Assembly (NCBI RefSeq): GCF_004358755.1
Contig: NZ_SMZY01000003.1
Location: 1-64,000 of the forward strand
DNA length: 64,000 nucleotides
DNA from: Peribacillus frigoritolerans
GTDB taxonomy: Bacteria; Bacillota; Bacilli; Bacillales; Bacillaceae
Direction of reading: 5' to 3'
Of the stretch, positions 7,345-16,196 are shown piece after piece (the first letter of the stretch is position 1; each line of letters opens with the position of its first letter). Under the pieces are notes generated by a model, which worked only from the letters and a program-made list of their open reading frames with translations, was not told where the DNA came from and did not search any database. The position numbers were made by a program, and so were the translations under genes.

Positions 7345-8247
7345 TTAAAGCGCTTGTTCACTTGAAATCTCGGCCACTTCTTTTTTTTCAAAAAGAAACA
7401 GCATGACCCCGATGATAATGATGGCTCCGCCAATTAATTGCGTAAGAAGAACCGTTTCGTCCAGGAAGTAATACGCAAGAATAATCGAACCAACCGGTTC
7501 AAACAGAATCGCTACAGAAATGACATTTGTCGAAATCCATTTAAGCGACCAGTTGAACAGTGAGTGGCCAAGCAATGTCGGCACAATTGCAAGCAGCAAA
7601 AAGTACAGCCAATCCTGCTTAGGAAAACCTGATAGCGGATAGCTTAGTAATACACAGTAAAGGAATAATGTCACAGAGCTTACCGCATAAACGATAAACG
7701 TATAAAGGGTCAGCGTATGACGCTTCCTCACACCTTGACCAAACAGCAGATAAGCCGTGACCATCCCGCAGGCCGCAAGCGCAAGAAAGTCTCCGAACAG
7801 AGCAAGCCCGCTGATTCGGAAATCTCCCCAACTGATAACAACACTGCCTGCAATGGCAAGCGCGGCACTGAAAATCGCCCTCGCTGACACTCTCTCTTTA
7901 AAAAAGAAATAGGTTCCGATAAACGCAAACAGAGGCTGAAGCGTAACCAGCACAACCGAACTAGCCACAGAGGTGTAGTTCAATGATTCAAACCAGAGAA
8001 TAAAATGAAACGCAAGCAGCACACCGGCTAAGATCGAATAACTCCAGTCTTTTTTCGTTAACGTTTTAATATGAGGCAGCGATTTTGCCAAAAACAGCGG
8101 CAGAACGATAAGCGTGGAGAAAAACAGGCGATAAAACGCGATAACCGGAGCAGGTGCAGAAGTCAGCTTTACGAAAATCGCAGATGTTGACACCGCCGCA
8201 ACTCCAATTGCAAGTGCCAGATAAGGATAAAATGTTGATTTATTCAT
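7345..8247 (-). CDS. EamA/DMT family transporter
   Basis: A 300-residue protein with ten hydrophobic helices in two EamA repeats (about 10-140 and 155-285), the classic drug/metabolite exporter fold. The first repeat holds ISTSAIFVKL- and FYRLFFSTLIVLPLF-like stretches, the second SLKWISTNVISVAILFEPVG, where the conserved EP pair of the EamA fold is visible. Likely an inner-membrane exporter of an amino acid or metabolite, but the substrate cannot be told from sequence. It is a single gene facing away from the acyl-CoA synthetase. Confidence 0.9.
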   Translation of the reverse strand: MNKSTFYPYLALAIGVAAVSTSAIFVKLTSAPAPVIAFYRLFFSTLIVLPLFLAKSLPHIKTLTKKDWSYSILAGVLLAFHFILWFESLNYTSVASSVVLVTLQPLFAFIGTYFFFKERVSARAIFSAALAIAGSVVISWGDFRISGLALFGDFLALAACGMVTAYLLFGQGVRKRHTLTLYTFIVYAVSSVTLFLYCVLLSYPLSGFPKQDWLYFLLLAIVPTLLGHSLFNWSLKWISTNVISVAILFEPVGSIILAYYFLDETVLLTQLIGGAIIIIGVMLFLFEKKEVAEISSEQAL

Positions 8248-8387
8248 GATTGTTCCCCTTTTGAAAGTACGTCTCTTCTATTATACTGCAAGTGCATCTG
8301 TATATTTTAGAGAATGATAGTTTTCAAAACTTTCTAAAAATAGTTTATAATGAAAGCGTAATCATTCTTTTTGTCCAGGGAGGTCCC

Positions 8388-10040
8388 ATGCAATCACTAA
8401 AAAATAAAACCATCGGCCAATTATTGAAGGAAACTGTGTCAAAATACGGGAGCCAGGATGCCATTGTCTATTCAAAGGAAAACATCCGCTATACGTATGA
8501 TGAGTTTTACAATGAAACAACGAAGCTCGCAAAAGCCTTAATGGGTCTTGGCGTGAAAAAGGGTGAAAACATTGCCATCTGGGCAACCAACGTCCCTGAA
8601 TGGCTCCTGCTGCAGTTCGCATCTGCACGCATCGGCGCCGTCCTTGTTACCGTCAACACAAGCTACCAAAGCAGCGAGCTCGAATACCTGCTGAAGCAGT
8701 CTGACTCCACCACTCTTTTCTTAATTGACGGCTTTAAAGGAACATCTTATGTCGATATTGTCCGCTCCATCACGAATTCAGCTTCTGCAGAGAAATACAA
8801 GCAGATTGAAGCACTGCCGCACTTAAAAAACCTCATTTACATAGGAAATCAAAAAGCACCTGAAGAAATGTACAGCTGGAATGAGCTTCTCGATCACGGA
8901 TCAAAAATGACAGATGAAGAGCTTGCCGAACGCGAGAGTCAATTAACTCCTGAGGGCGTCATCAATATGCAATACACCTCAGGCACAACCGGCTTCCCTA
9001 AAGGTGTGATGCTCACTCATCACAACATCGTGAACAACGGCTTTCTTGTCGCAAGCTCTATGAATTTAACGAATCAGGACCGTTTATGCATCCCGGTTCC
9101 ATTCTTCCACTGCTTCGGCTGTGTTCTTGGCGTTCTTGCATGTGTATCTGTCGGAGCTGCCATGGTGCCAATCGTTGAATTTGATCCAGACCTTGTCCTT
9201 AAGACCGTTGAAAAAGAAAAATGCACAGGATTGCACGGAGTTCCAACAATGTTTATCGCTGAGCTGAACTCTCCTAATTTTAAAACCTATGATCTCTCAA
9301 CCTTGAGAACAGGGATTATGGCCGGATCAACCTGTCCGATCGAAGTGATGAAAAAAGTCATCAATGAAATGGGCATGTCGGAAGTAACCATTGCCTATGG
9401 CCAGACAGAATCCTCACCTGTCATTACACAGACAACTGTGAATGACTCCATTGAACGCAAAGTTGAAACAGTCGGCAAAGCCCATCCTCATGTGGAAGTG
9501 AAAATTATTGACCCGCTTACTGGCAAAGAAACAGCACCTGGCGAACAGGGAGAGCTCTGCACAAGAGGGTACCTTGTCATGAAAGGCTACTACAAAATGC
9601 CTGAAGCAACAGAAGAGGCGATTGATAAAGAAGGCTGGCTCCATACAGGAGATCTGGCCACAATGGATGAACACGGCTATGTCGTCATTACCGGCCGCTT
9701 GAAGGACATGATCATCCGCGGCGGCGAAAACGTCTACCCGCGTGAAATTGAAGAATTCCTTTATCGTCACGAAAATATCATGGATGTGCAGGTCATTGGC
9801 GTTCCTGATGAAAAATACGGAGAAAAAGTCGCTGCATGCATCGTTCCAAAAGAAGGCGTCACCCTGACAGCAGAAGACATAAAAGCATTCTGCAAAGGAC
9901 AGCTTTCGCATTATAAAATTCCTGAATATTACTATTTCGTCAAAGACTACCCGATGACCGCTTCAGGAAAAATCCAAAAATACAAGCTCAGAGAGCAAGT
10001 AAAAAACCATTTAACACAGGAACTGTCAGGAAGAAGCTGA
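8388..10040 (+). CDS. AMP-binding acyl-CoA synthetase
   Basis: A 550-residue adenylate-forming enzyme that activates a carboxylic acid, probably a medium- or long-chain fatty acid, to its CoA thioester. Visible motifs: the P-loop YTSGTTGFPKGVMLTHHN, A5 region YGQTESSP, the hinge TGRLKDMIIRGGENVYPREI and the C-terminal catalytic Lys in MTASGKIQKYKL. It most resembles the ACSF2/YngI-type subgroup. The frame is open 32 codons further upstream, but the ATG at 8388 follows CAGGGAGGTCCC and begins the conserved part. A TATAAT lies at 8346-8351. Not part of a fatty-acid degradation operon here. Confidence 0.92.
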   Translation: MQSLKNKTIGQLLKETVSKYGSQDAIVYSKENIRYTYDEFYNETTKLAKALMGLGVKKGENIAIWATNVPEWLLLQFASARIGAVLVTVNTSYQSSELEYLLKQSDSTTLFLIDGFKGTSYVDIVRSITNSASAEKYKQIEALPHLKNLIYIGNQKAPEEMYSWNELLDHGSKMTDEELAERESQLTPEGVINMQYTSGTTGFPKGVMLTHHNIVNNGFLVASSMNLTNQDRLCIPVPFFHCFGCVLGVLACVSVGAAMVPIVEFDPDLVLKTVEKEKCTGLHGVPTMFIAELNSPNFKTYDLSTLRTGIMAGSTCPIEVMKKVINEMGMSEVTIAYGQTESSPVITQTTVNDSIERKVETVGKAHPHVEVKIIDPLTGKETAPGEQGELCTRGYLVMKGYYKMPEATEEAIDKEGWLHTGDLATMDEHGYVVITGRLKDMIIRGGENVYPREIEEFLYRHENIMDVQVIGVPDEKYGEKVAACIVPKEGVTLTAEDIKAFCKGQLSHYKIPEYYYFVKDYPMTASGKIQKYKLREQVKNHLTQELSGRS

Positions 10041-10094
10041 AAAAAGAACTTTGTATATCACTTTGATAGAATGAAGGTGAAGGGAGAGATTACC

Positions 10095-10583
10095 ATGCTA
10101 GAACATTCAAAGGCAGTACGCGCAGAATTATTGAACGAAGTCAAAAACATGACAGATGACCAGCTCAACCAAAAACCTTCACAGGGCGTATGGAGCCCAG
10201 GCCAAATCCTTGAACACCTTTACTTAATGGAGCGTGTCATCACTGGCGGCATGAAACAGGTTCTCATATCAGGCGAAAAGAAAGAAGTATCCGAAAAACC
10301 GCTGCAACTGGTCATCGACCGTTCCCGCAAAGTCCCGGCACCCGAAAACCTGAAACCAGCCGAAGGACCTTACGTAAAAGAAGAACTCTTATCAAAGCTT
10401 GAAGATTCACGCCGCGAGCTGATTAATTTCGCTGAAACGGCTCCCGGACAAGACCTGAATGAAAAATCCATGAAGCATCCTCACCTTGGAGATCTTTCCT
10501 TAAAACAATGGGTTGAGTTTATTGGCTATCATGAAAAAAGACACTTGCTGCAATTAACAGAAGTGAAAAGTGCGGCTTATTAA
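10095..10583 (+). CDS. DinB-family protein
   Basis: A 162-residue four-helix DinB-like protein (DinB_2/YfiT type). It has the pattern SPGQILEHLYLMERV in the first half and GYHEKRHLLQL near the end, giving the His-based metal site expected from EHL and YHEKRH. Such proteins include metal-dependent thiol S-transferases (bacillithiol-type) and many of unknown role. The ATG at 10095 is eight bases after GGGAG; an ATG 24 bases earlier has no proper site. It is a single gene followed by a weak hairpin. Confidence 0.83.
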   Translation: MLEHSKAVRAELLNEVKNMTDDQLNQKPSQGVWSPGQILEHLYLMERVITGGMKQVLISGEKKEVSEKPLQLVIDRSRKVPAPENLKPAEGPYVKEELLSKLEDSRRELINFAETAPGQDLNEKSMKHPHLGDLSLKQWVEFIGYHEKRHLLQLTEVKSAAY

Positions 10584-10584
10584 A

Positions 10585-10616
10585 GAGTGAGAGGATTATC
10601 CTCTTGCTTTTTCTTT
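10585..10616 (+). terminator. Probable terminator of the DinB-like gene
   Basis: GAGAGGAT and ATCCTCTTGC form a short stem followed by TTTTTCTTTTT. The stem is short, so confidence is moderate. Confidence 0.6.
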
Positions 10617-10877
10617 TTGGCAATAGATATATCTATTATTTGTTTACGCCGTCATTTAATAAGCCATCATCTATATAAGACAATGACAGGCCAAATCAAG
10701 CGTTCAAAGTGATCAGGAAGACAGGTAGAGAAGGAGCGGGACGTATGCCCCAAGCTTTCTTTTTTTGTAGGCCAGATTACTTTATAGGTTAGATTGAATC
10801 CATTAATGTTATAATTTCATAGAATTTCAATTGAAAATGGGGTCAAACAAAAACAAAGATACATAAGGAGTTTGAAG

Positions 10878-11402
10878 ATGATACAAGGGCTAAAAATCTT
10901 CAGCATCACATTTGCATCATTAGCTGCAATAACAACAATCGGATTCGCTACAATGTTCTTCTTGAATCAAGATTATACAAAAGAGAGAAACCAAGAAGAA
11001 AACGAAGCAATTTCAGCTGCAACATCTGATGAACCTGCAGAGCAGCCTGTACAGGATTACGGCAACACTGAAAACCCAGAATACCAGGACGCCGGAGAAT
11101 TCATTGCCGATTTCCACGCATTTTATAACGAAACTACAGGCTGGGACCGAATCGACAGCTTAAACATGGCCGATCAAATTGCCCGTGCCACCGCAGCAAA
11201 AGCATATGCAGCCCACTTCGTCCCGCTGGTTGAAAATGAAGCTTTAAAAACCGACCTGCAATCCATTATCCAGCATTCTGAAAGTGTCATATACGGAAAC
11301 AGTGACAACGTCCAAACTCTGCACCGTTATTTTCATGATTTGGATATGGTGATTAATGGGTATGTGCATGAAGACTTTTTTGGGGTGGTTGAGAGTGAGT
11401 GA
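10878..11402 (+). CDS. Membrane-anchored extracellular protein, unknown function
   Basis: A 174-residue protein with one N-terminal hydrophobic segment (about residues 5-27, ending at FFLNQD), an acidic low-complexity stretch rich in Glu, Ala and Pro (about 32-60), and a mostly helical domain to the end. It is therefore likely tethered to the membrane with an extracellular domain. The ATG at 10878 is seven bases after AAGGAG; a TTG two codons earlier overlaps poorly. I recognise no family. A small gene starts 36 bases after its stop and may be co-transcribed. Confidence 0.7.
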   Translation: MIQGLKIFSITFASLAAITTIGFATMFFLNQDYTKERNQEENEAISAATSDEPAEQPVQDYGNTENPEYQDAGEFIADFHAFYNETTGWDRIDSLNMADQIARATAAKAYAAHFVPLVENEALKTDLQSIIQHSESVIYGNSDNVQTLHRYFHDLDMVINGYVHEDFFGVVESE

Positions 11403-11438
11403 GGTAGTTAATAGATTATAATAGAAGGGATAGACAAC

Positions 11439-11633
11439 ATGAAAACTGATTCTCAAAAGAAAACTATTTCAGTACCGCTTAATATTTGGTTAAACGTAGA
11501 CAATGGACACATACATATGAACGTTGGAGGTAAATTAACCAGCGTAACAAACAACCCAGCTTCTAAGCGAGGAAACCCTAGTTTGTATGGAATACTAGAA
11601 GAACAGCTGCGTTTGGCTGGGAAGATTAAATAG
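11439..11633 (+). CDS. Small hypothetical protein
   Basis: A 64-residue soluble protein, opening KTDSQKKTISVPLNIWLNV and ending in a helical ILEEQLRLAGKIK tail. The site GAAGGGA precedes its ATG and a clear terminator follows the stop, which supports it being a real gene, probably co-transcribed with the preceding membrane-anchored protein. No family is recognised. Confidence 0.6.
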   Translation: MKTDSQKKTISVPLNIWLNVDNGHIHMNVGGKLTSVTNNPASKRGNPSLYGILEEQLRLAGKIK

Positions 11634-11644
11634 TTTTTAAGTGA

Positions 11645-11672
11645 GGCCATTTCTATTTGAAATGGTTTTTGG
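11645..11672 (+). terminator. Terminator after the 64-residue gene
   Basis: GCCATTTC and GAAATGGT arms followed by TTTTTGGTTTTT. Confidence 0.8.
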
Positions 11673-11708
11673 TTTTTGCATGATACTGATATTTTTTTTA
11701 AAATCCTA

Positions 11709-11737
11709 TTGCATGTAAGGGACTGAGGCAGTATAAT
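11709..11737 (+). promoter_or_regulatory. Promoter of tRNA-Ala
   Basis: -35 TTGCAT (11709-11714) and a perfect -10 TATAAT (11732-11737) with a 17-base spacer, about 50 bases before the tRNA gene. Confidence 0.82.
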
Positions 11738-11788
11738 TTACATTATCGCAATTGAAAAATCTGTTTAATTGCCTAATACTTTTTTCAT

Positions 11789-11861
11789 GGGGGCTTAGCT
11801 CAGCTGGGAGAGCGTTTGGCTGGCAGCCAAAAGGTCAGCGGTTCGATCCCGCTAGTCTCCA
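11789..11861 (+). tRNA. tRNA-Ala (anticodon GGC)
   Basis: A 73-base cloverleaf folds cleanly: acceptor GGGGGCT/AGTCTCC, D arm GCTC/GAGC, anticodon stem TTTGG/CCAAA with loop CTGGCAG (anticodon GGC, reads GCC), and T arm AGCGG-TTCGATC-CCGCT. The G3-U70 wobble pair that identifies alanine tRNA is present and the discriminator base is A. CCA is not encoded. It has its own promoter and terminator, and the hen1-pnkp operon converges on it from the other side. Confidence 0.97.
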
Positions 11862-11880
11862 TTATCTAAAACACTAATAT

Positions 11881-11922
11881 AAAGCCATTCCTGAATATTT
11901 CAGGAATGGCTTTATTCATTTT
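11881..11922 (+). terminator. Terminator of tRNA-Ala
   Basis: AAAGCCATTCCTGAA and TTCAGGAATGGCTTT arms (15 bp) followed by ATTCATTTTT. Confidence 0.88.
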
Positions 11923-11988
11923 TATTAATATATTCAGGAATTCAGCAAATTAGGATAACAGAATAATATCGTCTTATCTCTAATGAAA

Positions 11989-12018
11989 TAAAAAAACTCG
12001 TTCACAACTGAACGAGTA
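11989..12018 (-). terminator. Terminator of the hen1-pnkp operon
   Basis: On the minus strand ACTCGTTC and GAACGAGT arms are followed by seven Ts, about 70 bases after the pnkp stop. Confidence 0.88.
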
Positions 12019-12085
12019 GGGTTGTGAAAAACCAATTAATAATAAAGAATGCTAGTGAGACTTATAGAACGTCTATTCACGCTAT

Positions 12086-14677
12086 TCACAATCTCGGATC
12101 CACAGGATCACTCTCCAGCGCCAATGTTGCAAGCACACATTCATGCACTCTCTCAATGGTTTCACCATTTACATATCTCTTAATACTTTCAATTCCCAGC
12201 GCAAATTCTCGCAGCGCCAGTTTTTGCTTTTTAGCTGTATTCCTGTTTTTCAGCCTTTCAAGATTTTTCGGCGATAAGTAGTCCATCCCGTAAATAATGT
12301 TCAGGTACTTTCTGCCTCTTACTTTTATCGCGGGCTGAAGAAGCTTGCCTTTGTTCATTGCAATGTAGAATTCTGGCTTAATGACAATTCCTTCGTGCCC
12401 TTCTCTTGTTATGTCCTGCCACCATTTGATAACTTCTTCTGCACTTGCATCGTCTGTGATTAGTTTGTAATCTGTTTCAACAAATAAACTTGATAGTGCT
12501 GCATATTCCCGGTTCATTTCCATGTGCCATGTATGAGGCTTGTCAAAGAATGTCTCATTGCTGTGAGCGAGAACGTGGAATGGAGCGATTTGAATGGAAT
12601 CGACATCTTCTATTTCCCAGCAATACTTTTGGAAGACTTCATTAAAGGTATGGGCGTTTTCAAGCTTTTGTTCGTATTCATTCAGCCATCCTTTTAAGTC
12701 AACGTTTTCCCCAACTGCTGCCTCTATTTTTTCTTTGAGCATTGTTCGGTCTAGGATTGCGTTTTCTGATACGTGAGCGTATTGGCTGCTGATCAGTTCT
12801 TTTGCTTTGAGGTTCCATGGCATGATTTCGGCGTCAAGGAGTATATAGTCTGTCTCGTACTTGTCAAAATACCCTTGTACAAGCAAATCTTGATTGATTT
12901 TTGATATTACTTTTTCCTCAGTTGCGCCGTCAAAGAATCGCCTTCCTGTTCTTGTATAGATCACACCATTTGATTCGATGCCAGTATGCTTTTTCGCTGA
13001 TTCGGCATCTTTAAATACGAATAAAATCGCCCTGCTTCCCATATGCTTCTTTTCCGCAATCATGGTTTGAATGCCATGGCTTCTGTAGTAATTCATTGCT
13101 TCTATGGGATGTTCTAAGTAGTCATCTAAAGAAGAAGGACTGGGTGTCGGACTCATGGTTGGCGGGATATAGATTAACTGTTCAATTGGTACCGTATAGT
13201 GTGATATTGTATCAATCGCAGGCTTAACGATATCCTGATGAAGTTTAATCTCCCCAAAATCTTCAGTAAGAACAGAGTAGCCATTGATGAACTTGCCGAT
13301 ATTTGGTGGATTTAACCGATTTTTCTCCCACTCTTTTAATGGGTTTTCAGAAGCTCCTGAATAATCCTGCTTTGCTTTAACTGAGATAAATTCTCCTTCT
13401 GGATAGCGGAAAGCAGTCAGTGCTCCCCCAAAGACCACACCTTGGTCGATGTTTATCGTTTGATTAATCAGCAGTGGAGCTGGTTTTGGGTCATGCCCCC
13501 AGACAATCAGCGCTTTTTTCTTATGTGAAATATACCAATCTTTTCGTATTGGTTTCCCTTTTTCGTCAAAACCATCTGTATCGCCGTACCGGCAAAAGTC
13601 ACTAATGGCTTCAGATTGCTTTCCAATAAATTCGTCTTTAATGCCGGCATGAGTACAGATTAAGGTCTGAACTCCGTTTTTAGTAAATACATAATGCGAT
13701 GGAGCTTGAAGGAGAAACGCTTTAAGTGTCTTTTTTGCTTCCTCTGCTTTTTCGCTCCCTGCTTCCTTTTCATACACATTAAACTCTTCTTCTACTTTTT
13801 CATCGCCATGGTTTAAGGTTACATTTCTTCCATCCAACCATCTTGCAATTTTCCACCCGTGATTACTGTCAATCATATAGGCAAGGTTTTTGCTAACGTG
13901 TTCACAGAAAAAGAGCATCGTTTTCAGTGACTGAGGACCTCTGCTCATGATGTCTCCAATGGAAACAAACTTTCGGCCTTCAGGGTGAAGATAGAGGCCA
14001 TCTTGATTTTGGTGATAGCCAAGTTTTTCAAGCACCAGTATCATTTCCTCATAGCAGCCATGAATATCACCAATGATGTCGATTCCACTCTCGATGTCTT
14101 TTTCTATGGGGTTGCTGCGCCTATTGAACTCAAGATTATCCGTTTCTTTTATCGTGTAAACGGACATATATCCTTCTTTTTTAATGAAACGCTTTTCTTT
14201 TTTGAACGTTTGGTATTGCTGTCTAATGCGTCTTTTCCCACGAGGATTGTCTCTTTGTTCATCTCTTATAAGCAGTTCATCTTCATGTATATCCATGACA
14301 ATGGATATAATCGGTACATTGTTTTTTCGGGCTAAAGAAAGATATCTTTTCCGATCATCTGGATGAAGGTGAGTTGCATCCACAAAGGTTAATTTATTTA
14401 AACGGCATCTCGCATCAATGACAGAATCCATCATGGAGAAAGCTTCCTTCGAAATAGACTGATAGTCACCAAGCAGGCTGTCAGCTTCATCCTTCGGTCT
14501 ATCACGCCAATCAATAAATTCAATGTCACTTACTAAAACCCGAAAGTCATCTGAACTAATGACCTCTGACGGCAGAATTTCTCTCTTTTCAATCATTCTT
14601 TTTAATAGGGTTGATTTTCCGCTGTTAGATGGTCCAATCAGCAAAACAATTCCTGCGTATGGCAATACGATTTGCAT
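12086..14677 (-). CDS. pnkp: Polynucleotide kinase-phosphatase-ligase Pnkp (RNA repair)
   Basis: An 863-residue three-domain RNA-repair enzyme. The N-terminal kinase has a P-loop GPSNSGKST (15-23). The central metallophosphoesterase has GDIHG (203-207), GDIMSRGP (241-248), NH (272-273), HAG (343-345), GHD (394-396) and D411. The C-terminal nucleotidyltransferase/ligase has KHMGSR, with Lys544 as the likely adenylated residue. The order and spacing match bacterial Pnkp as characterised from Clostridium thermocellum, which heals 2',3'-cyclic-phosphate and 5'-OH ends and seals RNA together with Hen1. The ATG at 14677 is seven bases after AAGGAGG and two bases past the hen1 stop. One departure: the usual DRGP of GDxxDRGP reads SRGP. 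Confidence 0.96.
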   Translation of the reverse strand: MQIVLPYAGIVLLIGPSNSGKSTLLKRMIEKREILPSEVISSDDFRVLVSDIEFIDWRDRPKDEADSLLGDYQSISKEAFSMMDSVIDARCRLNKLTFVDATHLHPDDRKRYLSLARKNNVPIISIVMDIHEDELLIRDEQRDNPRGKRRIRQQYQTFKKEKRFIKKEGYMSVYTIKETDNLEFNRRSNPIEKDIESGIDIIGDIHGCYEEMILVLEKLGYHQNQDGLYLHPEGRKFVSIGDIMSRGPQSLKTMLFFCEHVSKNLAYMIDSNHGWKIARWLDGRNVTLNHGDEKVEEEFNVYEKEAGSEKAEEAKKTLKAFLLQAPSHYVFTKNGVQTLICTHAGIKDEFIGKQSEAISDFCRYGDTDGFDEKGKPIRKDWYISHKKKALIVWGHDPKPAPLLINQTINIDQGVVFGGALTAFRYPEGEFISVKAKQDYSGASENPLKEWEKNRLNPPNIGKFINGYSVLTEDFGEIKLHQDIVKPAIDTISHYTVPIEQLIYIPPTMSPTPSPSSLDDYLEHPIEAMNYYRSHGIQTMIAEKKHMGSRAILFVFKDAESAKKHTGIESNGVIYTRTGRRFFDGATEEKVISKINQDLLVQGYFDKYETDYILLDAEIMPWNLKAKELISSQYAHVSENAILDRTMLKEKIEAAVGENVDLKGWLNEYEQKLENAHTFNEVFQKYCWEIEDVDSIQIAPFHVLAHSNETFFDKPHTWHMEMNREYAALSSLFVETDYKLITDDASAEEVIKWWQDITREGHEGIVIKPEFYIAMNKGKLLQPAIKVRGRKYLNIIYGMDYLSPKNLERLKNRNTAKKQKLALREFALGIESIKRYVNGETIERVHECVLATLALESDPVDPRL

Positions 14678-14679
14678 GC

Positions 14680-16026
14680 TTAGTCCTCCTTCCTTACGAA
14701 CACACACATTTGTGTCGGGAAGCCATGTCTATCATGTTCTTCACCGATTCCTTCAAATTGAAGGTCATAGATTTTACGGTGATTCCGCTCTTCACACCAG
14801 TGCCGAAATTCTGCTCTTGTCCACTCAAAGCGATGGTCATTGTGGCGGAAATGGTCCTCCATATCGTAAATCTCATTATATTCACGATTTGGAGTTGTAA
14901 TAATCAGGGCGTTGGGCTGATAGTCATGTAAAATTGTATCCAGTACCTTAGGCAGACGGAACTCGTCGATATGTTCGATGACCTCGCACAAGATCATGAC
15001 ATCCTTGCCTTTTAACCTTTCATCATAATAAAAAAGAGATCCCCATATTGTTTCAGGGACAACAAATTTCTCTTTATTCTTCACTTTATCGAACCGCTCT
15101 ATTGCTTTTAGGGTAGCGGATTGTGATGGCTCCACCGCCATAATTTCTTTAACTCCATCTGCAAAACCAAGCCGTACTGAAAGCTTTCCTTCACCCGATC
15201 CAAAATCGACGATGCTTCTTGGCTTCATTTGATTAACAAAATCAATGATTTTTTCATAGCGAAGATCATTTAAACGAACCTTTTCTATTTTCTCTTCCTT
15301 TTTCTCTTCTGTTTTCTTATTTTCAACGATACTGAAAATTTCTTTAAATCGAAGTGATTGGCGGTAAATATAATCCCGCTTCGGATGATCTTCAAGCCAG
15401 CCTTCTCCATATCTCTCAAGCTTCTCAATCTCTTTATCATCAATGTAATAATGCTTATAGTTATCGATAACAGGAATTAAGACAAATAGCTGTCTTAATC
15501 CGTTTTGCAGTGTCTTCATTCCTTTTAAACAAATGGATCTGGCAGAGCTTTTATCTTTCATTTCAAAAGAGTATTCAATGTCAGGACGCGATATGGCAAC
15601 TTCATATCCAATAGGCTCAAATAAATCCTTTAATTGCTTATCAGAAAGAGAAGAAACCACAGGCCCAAACTCGAACTGAAACGAAAAACGATAATTGACC
15701 CACTCTGAATACTCTTCCTTAGGCTGTCCGTTCAATGCTGTCCCTAAAGCAGAACGAATAAAAGAACAAAAGAGGCTGCTGACGGCAAATTCCCGATCAT
15801 TTATGTAATGCGTAATGTCGTATGAGTTTGAATTATTTTTAACGAGATCAATTGGATCTGGTGTAACAAAGATTGTCACTTCAAGCTCTGTTTCTTCAAA
15901 CTTACTATAAAAAAGGCGTACTAAATGGCCTTTGTGATTTCTTTCATATAGATTGTTCGGGTTTTTTGACAGCAAATAAGAAATGGCTTTCACGTTGTCA
16001 CCAGTTGCTTTGATTGTTAACTGCAT
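14680..16026 (-). CDS. hen1: 3'-terminal RNA ribose 2'-O-methyltransferase Hen1
   Basis: A 448-residue bacterial Hen1. The N-terminal half is the Pnkp-ligase-activating region, followed by a Lys/Glu-rich linker (about 237-250) and a SAM methyltransferase domain with DFGSGEG (274-280). The metal-binding set is E348, E351, H352 (EVIEH) and H398 in HNDHRFEWTR. It methylates the 2'-OH at the 3' end of broken RNA before ligation, so that the repaired junction resists re-cleavage. Its ATG is eight bases after AAAAGGAG, and it is transcribed ahead of pnkp with only two bases between stop and start. No RNase or toxin gene is adjacent. Confidence 0.95.
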   Translation of the reverse strand: MQLTIKATGDNVKAISYLLSKNPNNLYERNHKGHLVRLFYSKFEETELEVTIFVTPDPIDLVKNNSNSYDITHYINDREFAVSSLFCSFIRSALGTALNGQPKEEYSEWVNYRFSFQFEFGPVVSSLSDKQLKDLFEPIGYEVAISRPDIEYSFEMKDKSSARSICLKGMKTLQNGLRQLFVLIPVIDNYKHYYIDDKEIEKLERYGEGWLEDHPKRDYIYRQSLRFKEIFSIVENKKTEEKKEEKIEKVRLNDLRYEKIIDFVNQMKPRSIVDFGSGEGKLSVRLGFADGVKEIMAVEPSQSATLKAIERFDKVKNKEKFVVPETIWGSLFYYDERLKGKDVMILCEVIEHIDEFRLPKVLDTILHDYQPNALIITTPNREYNEIYDMEDHFRHNDHRFEWTRAEFRHWCEERNHRKIYDLQFEGIGEEHDRHGFPTQMCVFVRKED

Positions 16027-16156
16027 TTGGAGCGCTCCTTTTCAAACAATATCCCTAAAATTGTTAAATTAAATATAGCACAAAAAGGGATGAAAACCCT
16101 TAGTAGCGCAGAAAAAAGGCAGCTGCATCAAACTACGGAATAAAACCTGAGGCACA

Positions 16157-16187
16157 GAAAAAAGACACCCAGAAAATCCGAGTGTCT
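16157..16187 (-). terminator. Terminator of the levanase gene
   Basis: AGACACTCGG and CTGGGTGTCT arms (minus strand, G-U pairs allowed) around a five-base loop, followed by TTTTTT; ten bases past the levanase stop. Confidence 0.85.
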
Positions 16188-16196
16188 GAAAAACGT

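Noticed and set aside
7337-7355. cre-like AAGCGCTTG at the end of the EamA gene
   Set aside because: Lies in the last codons of a gene, next to a terminator, with no gene start nearby to regulate.
9414-9911. Open frame on the minus strand inside the acyl-CoA synthetase gene
   Set aside because: Antisense shadow of a gene with all motifs intact; Phe/Cys-rich composition is typical of such shadows.
16027-16196. Possible promoter (TATATT) upstream of hen1
   Set aside because: A -10-like TATATT is present on the minus strand, but no acceptable -35 stands at 16-18 bases, so it was not listed.
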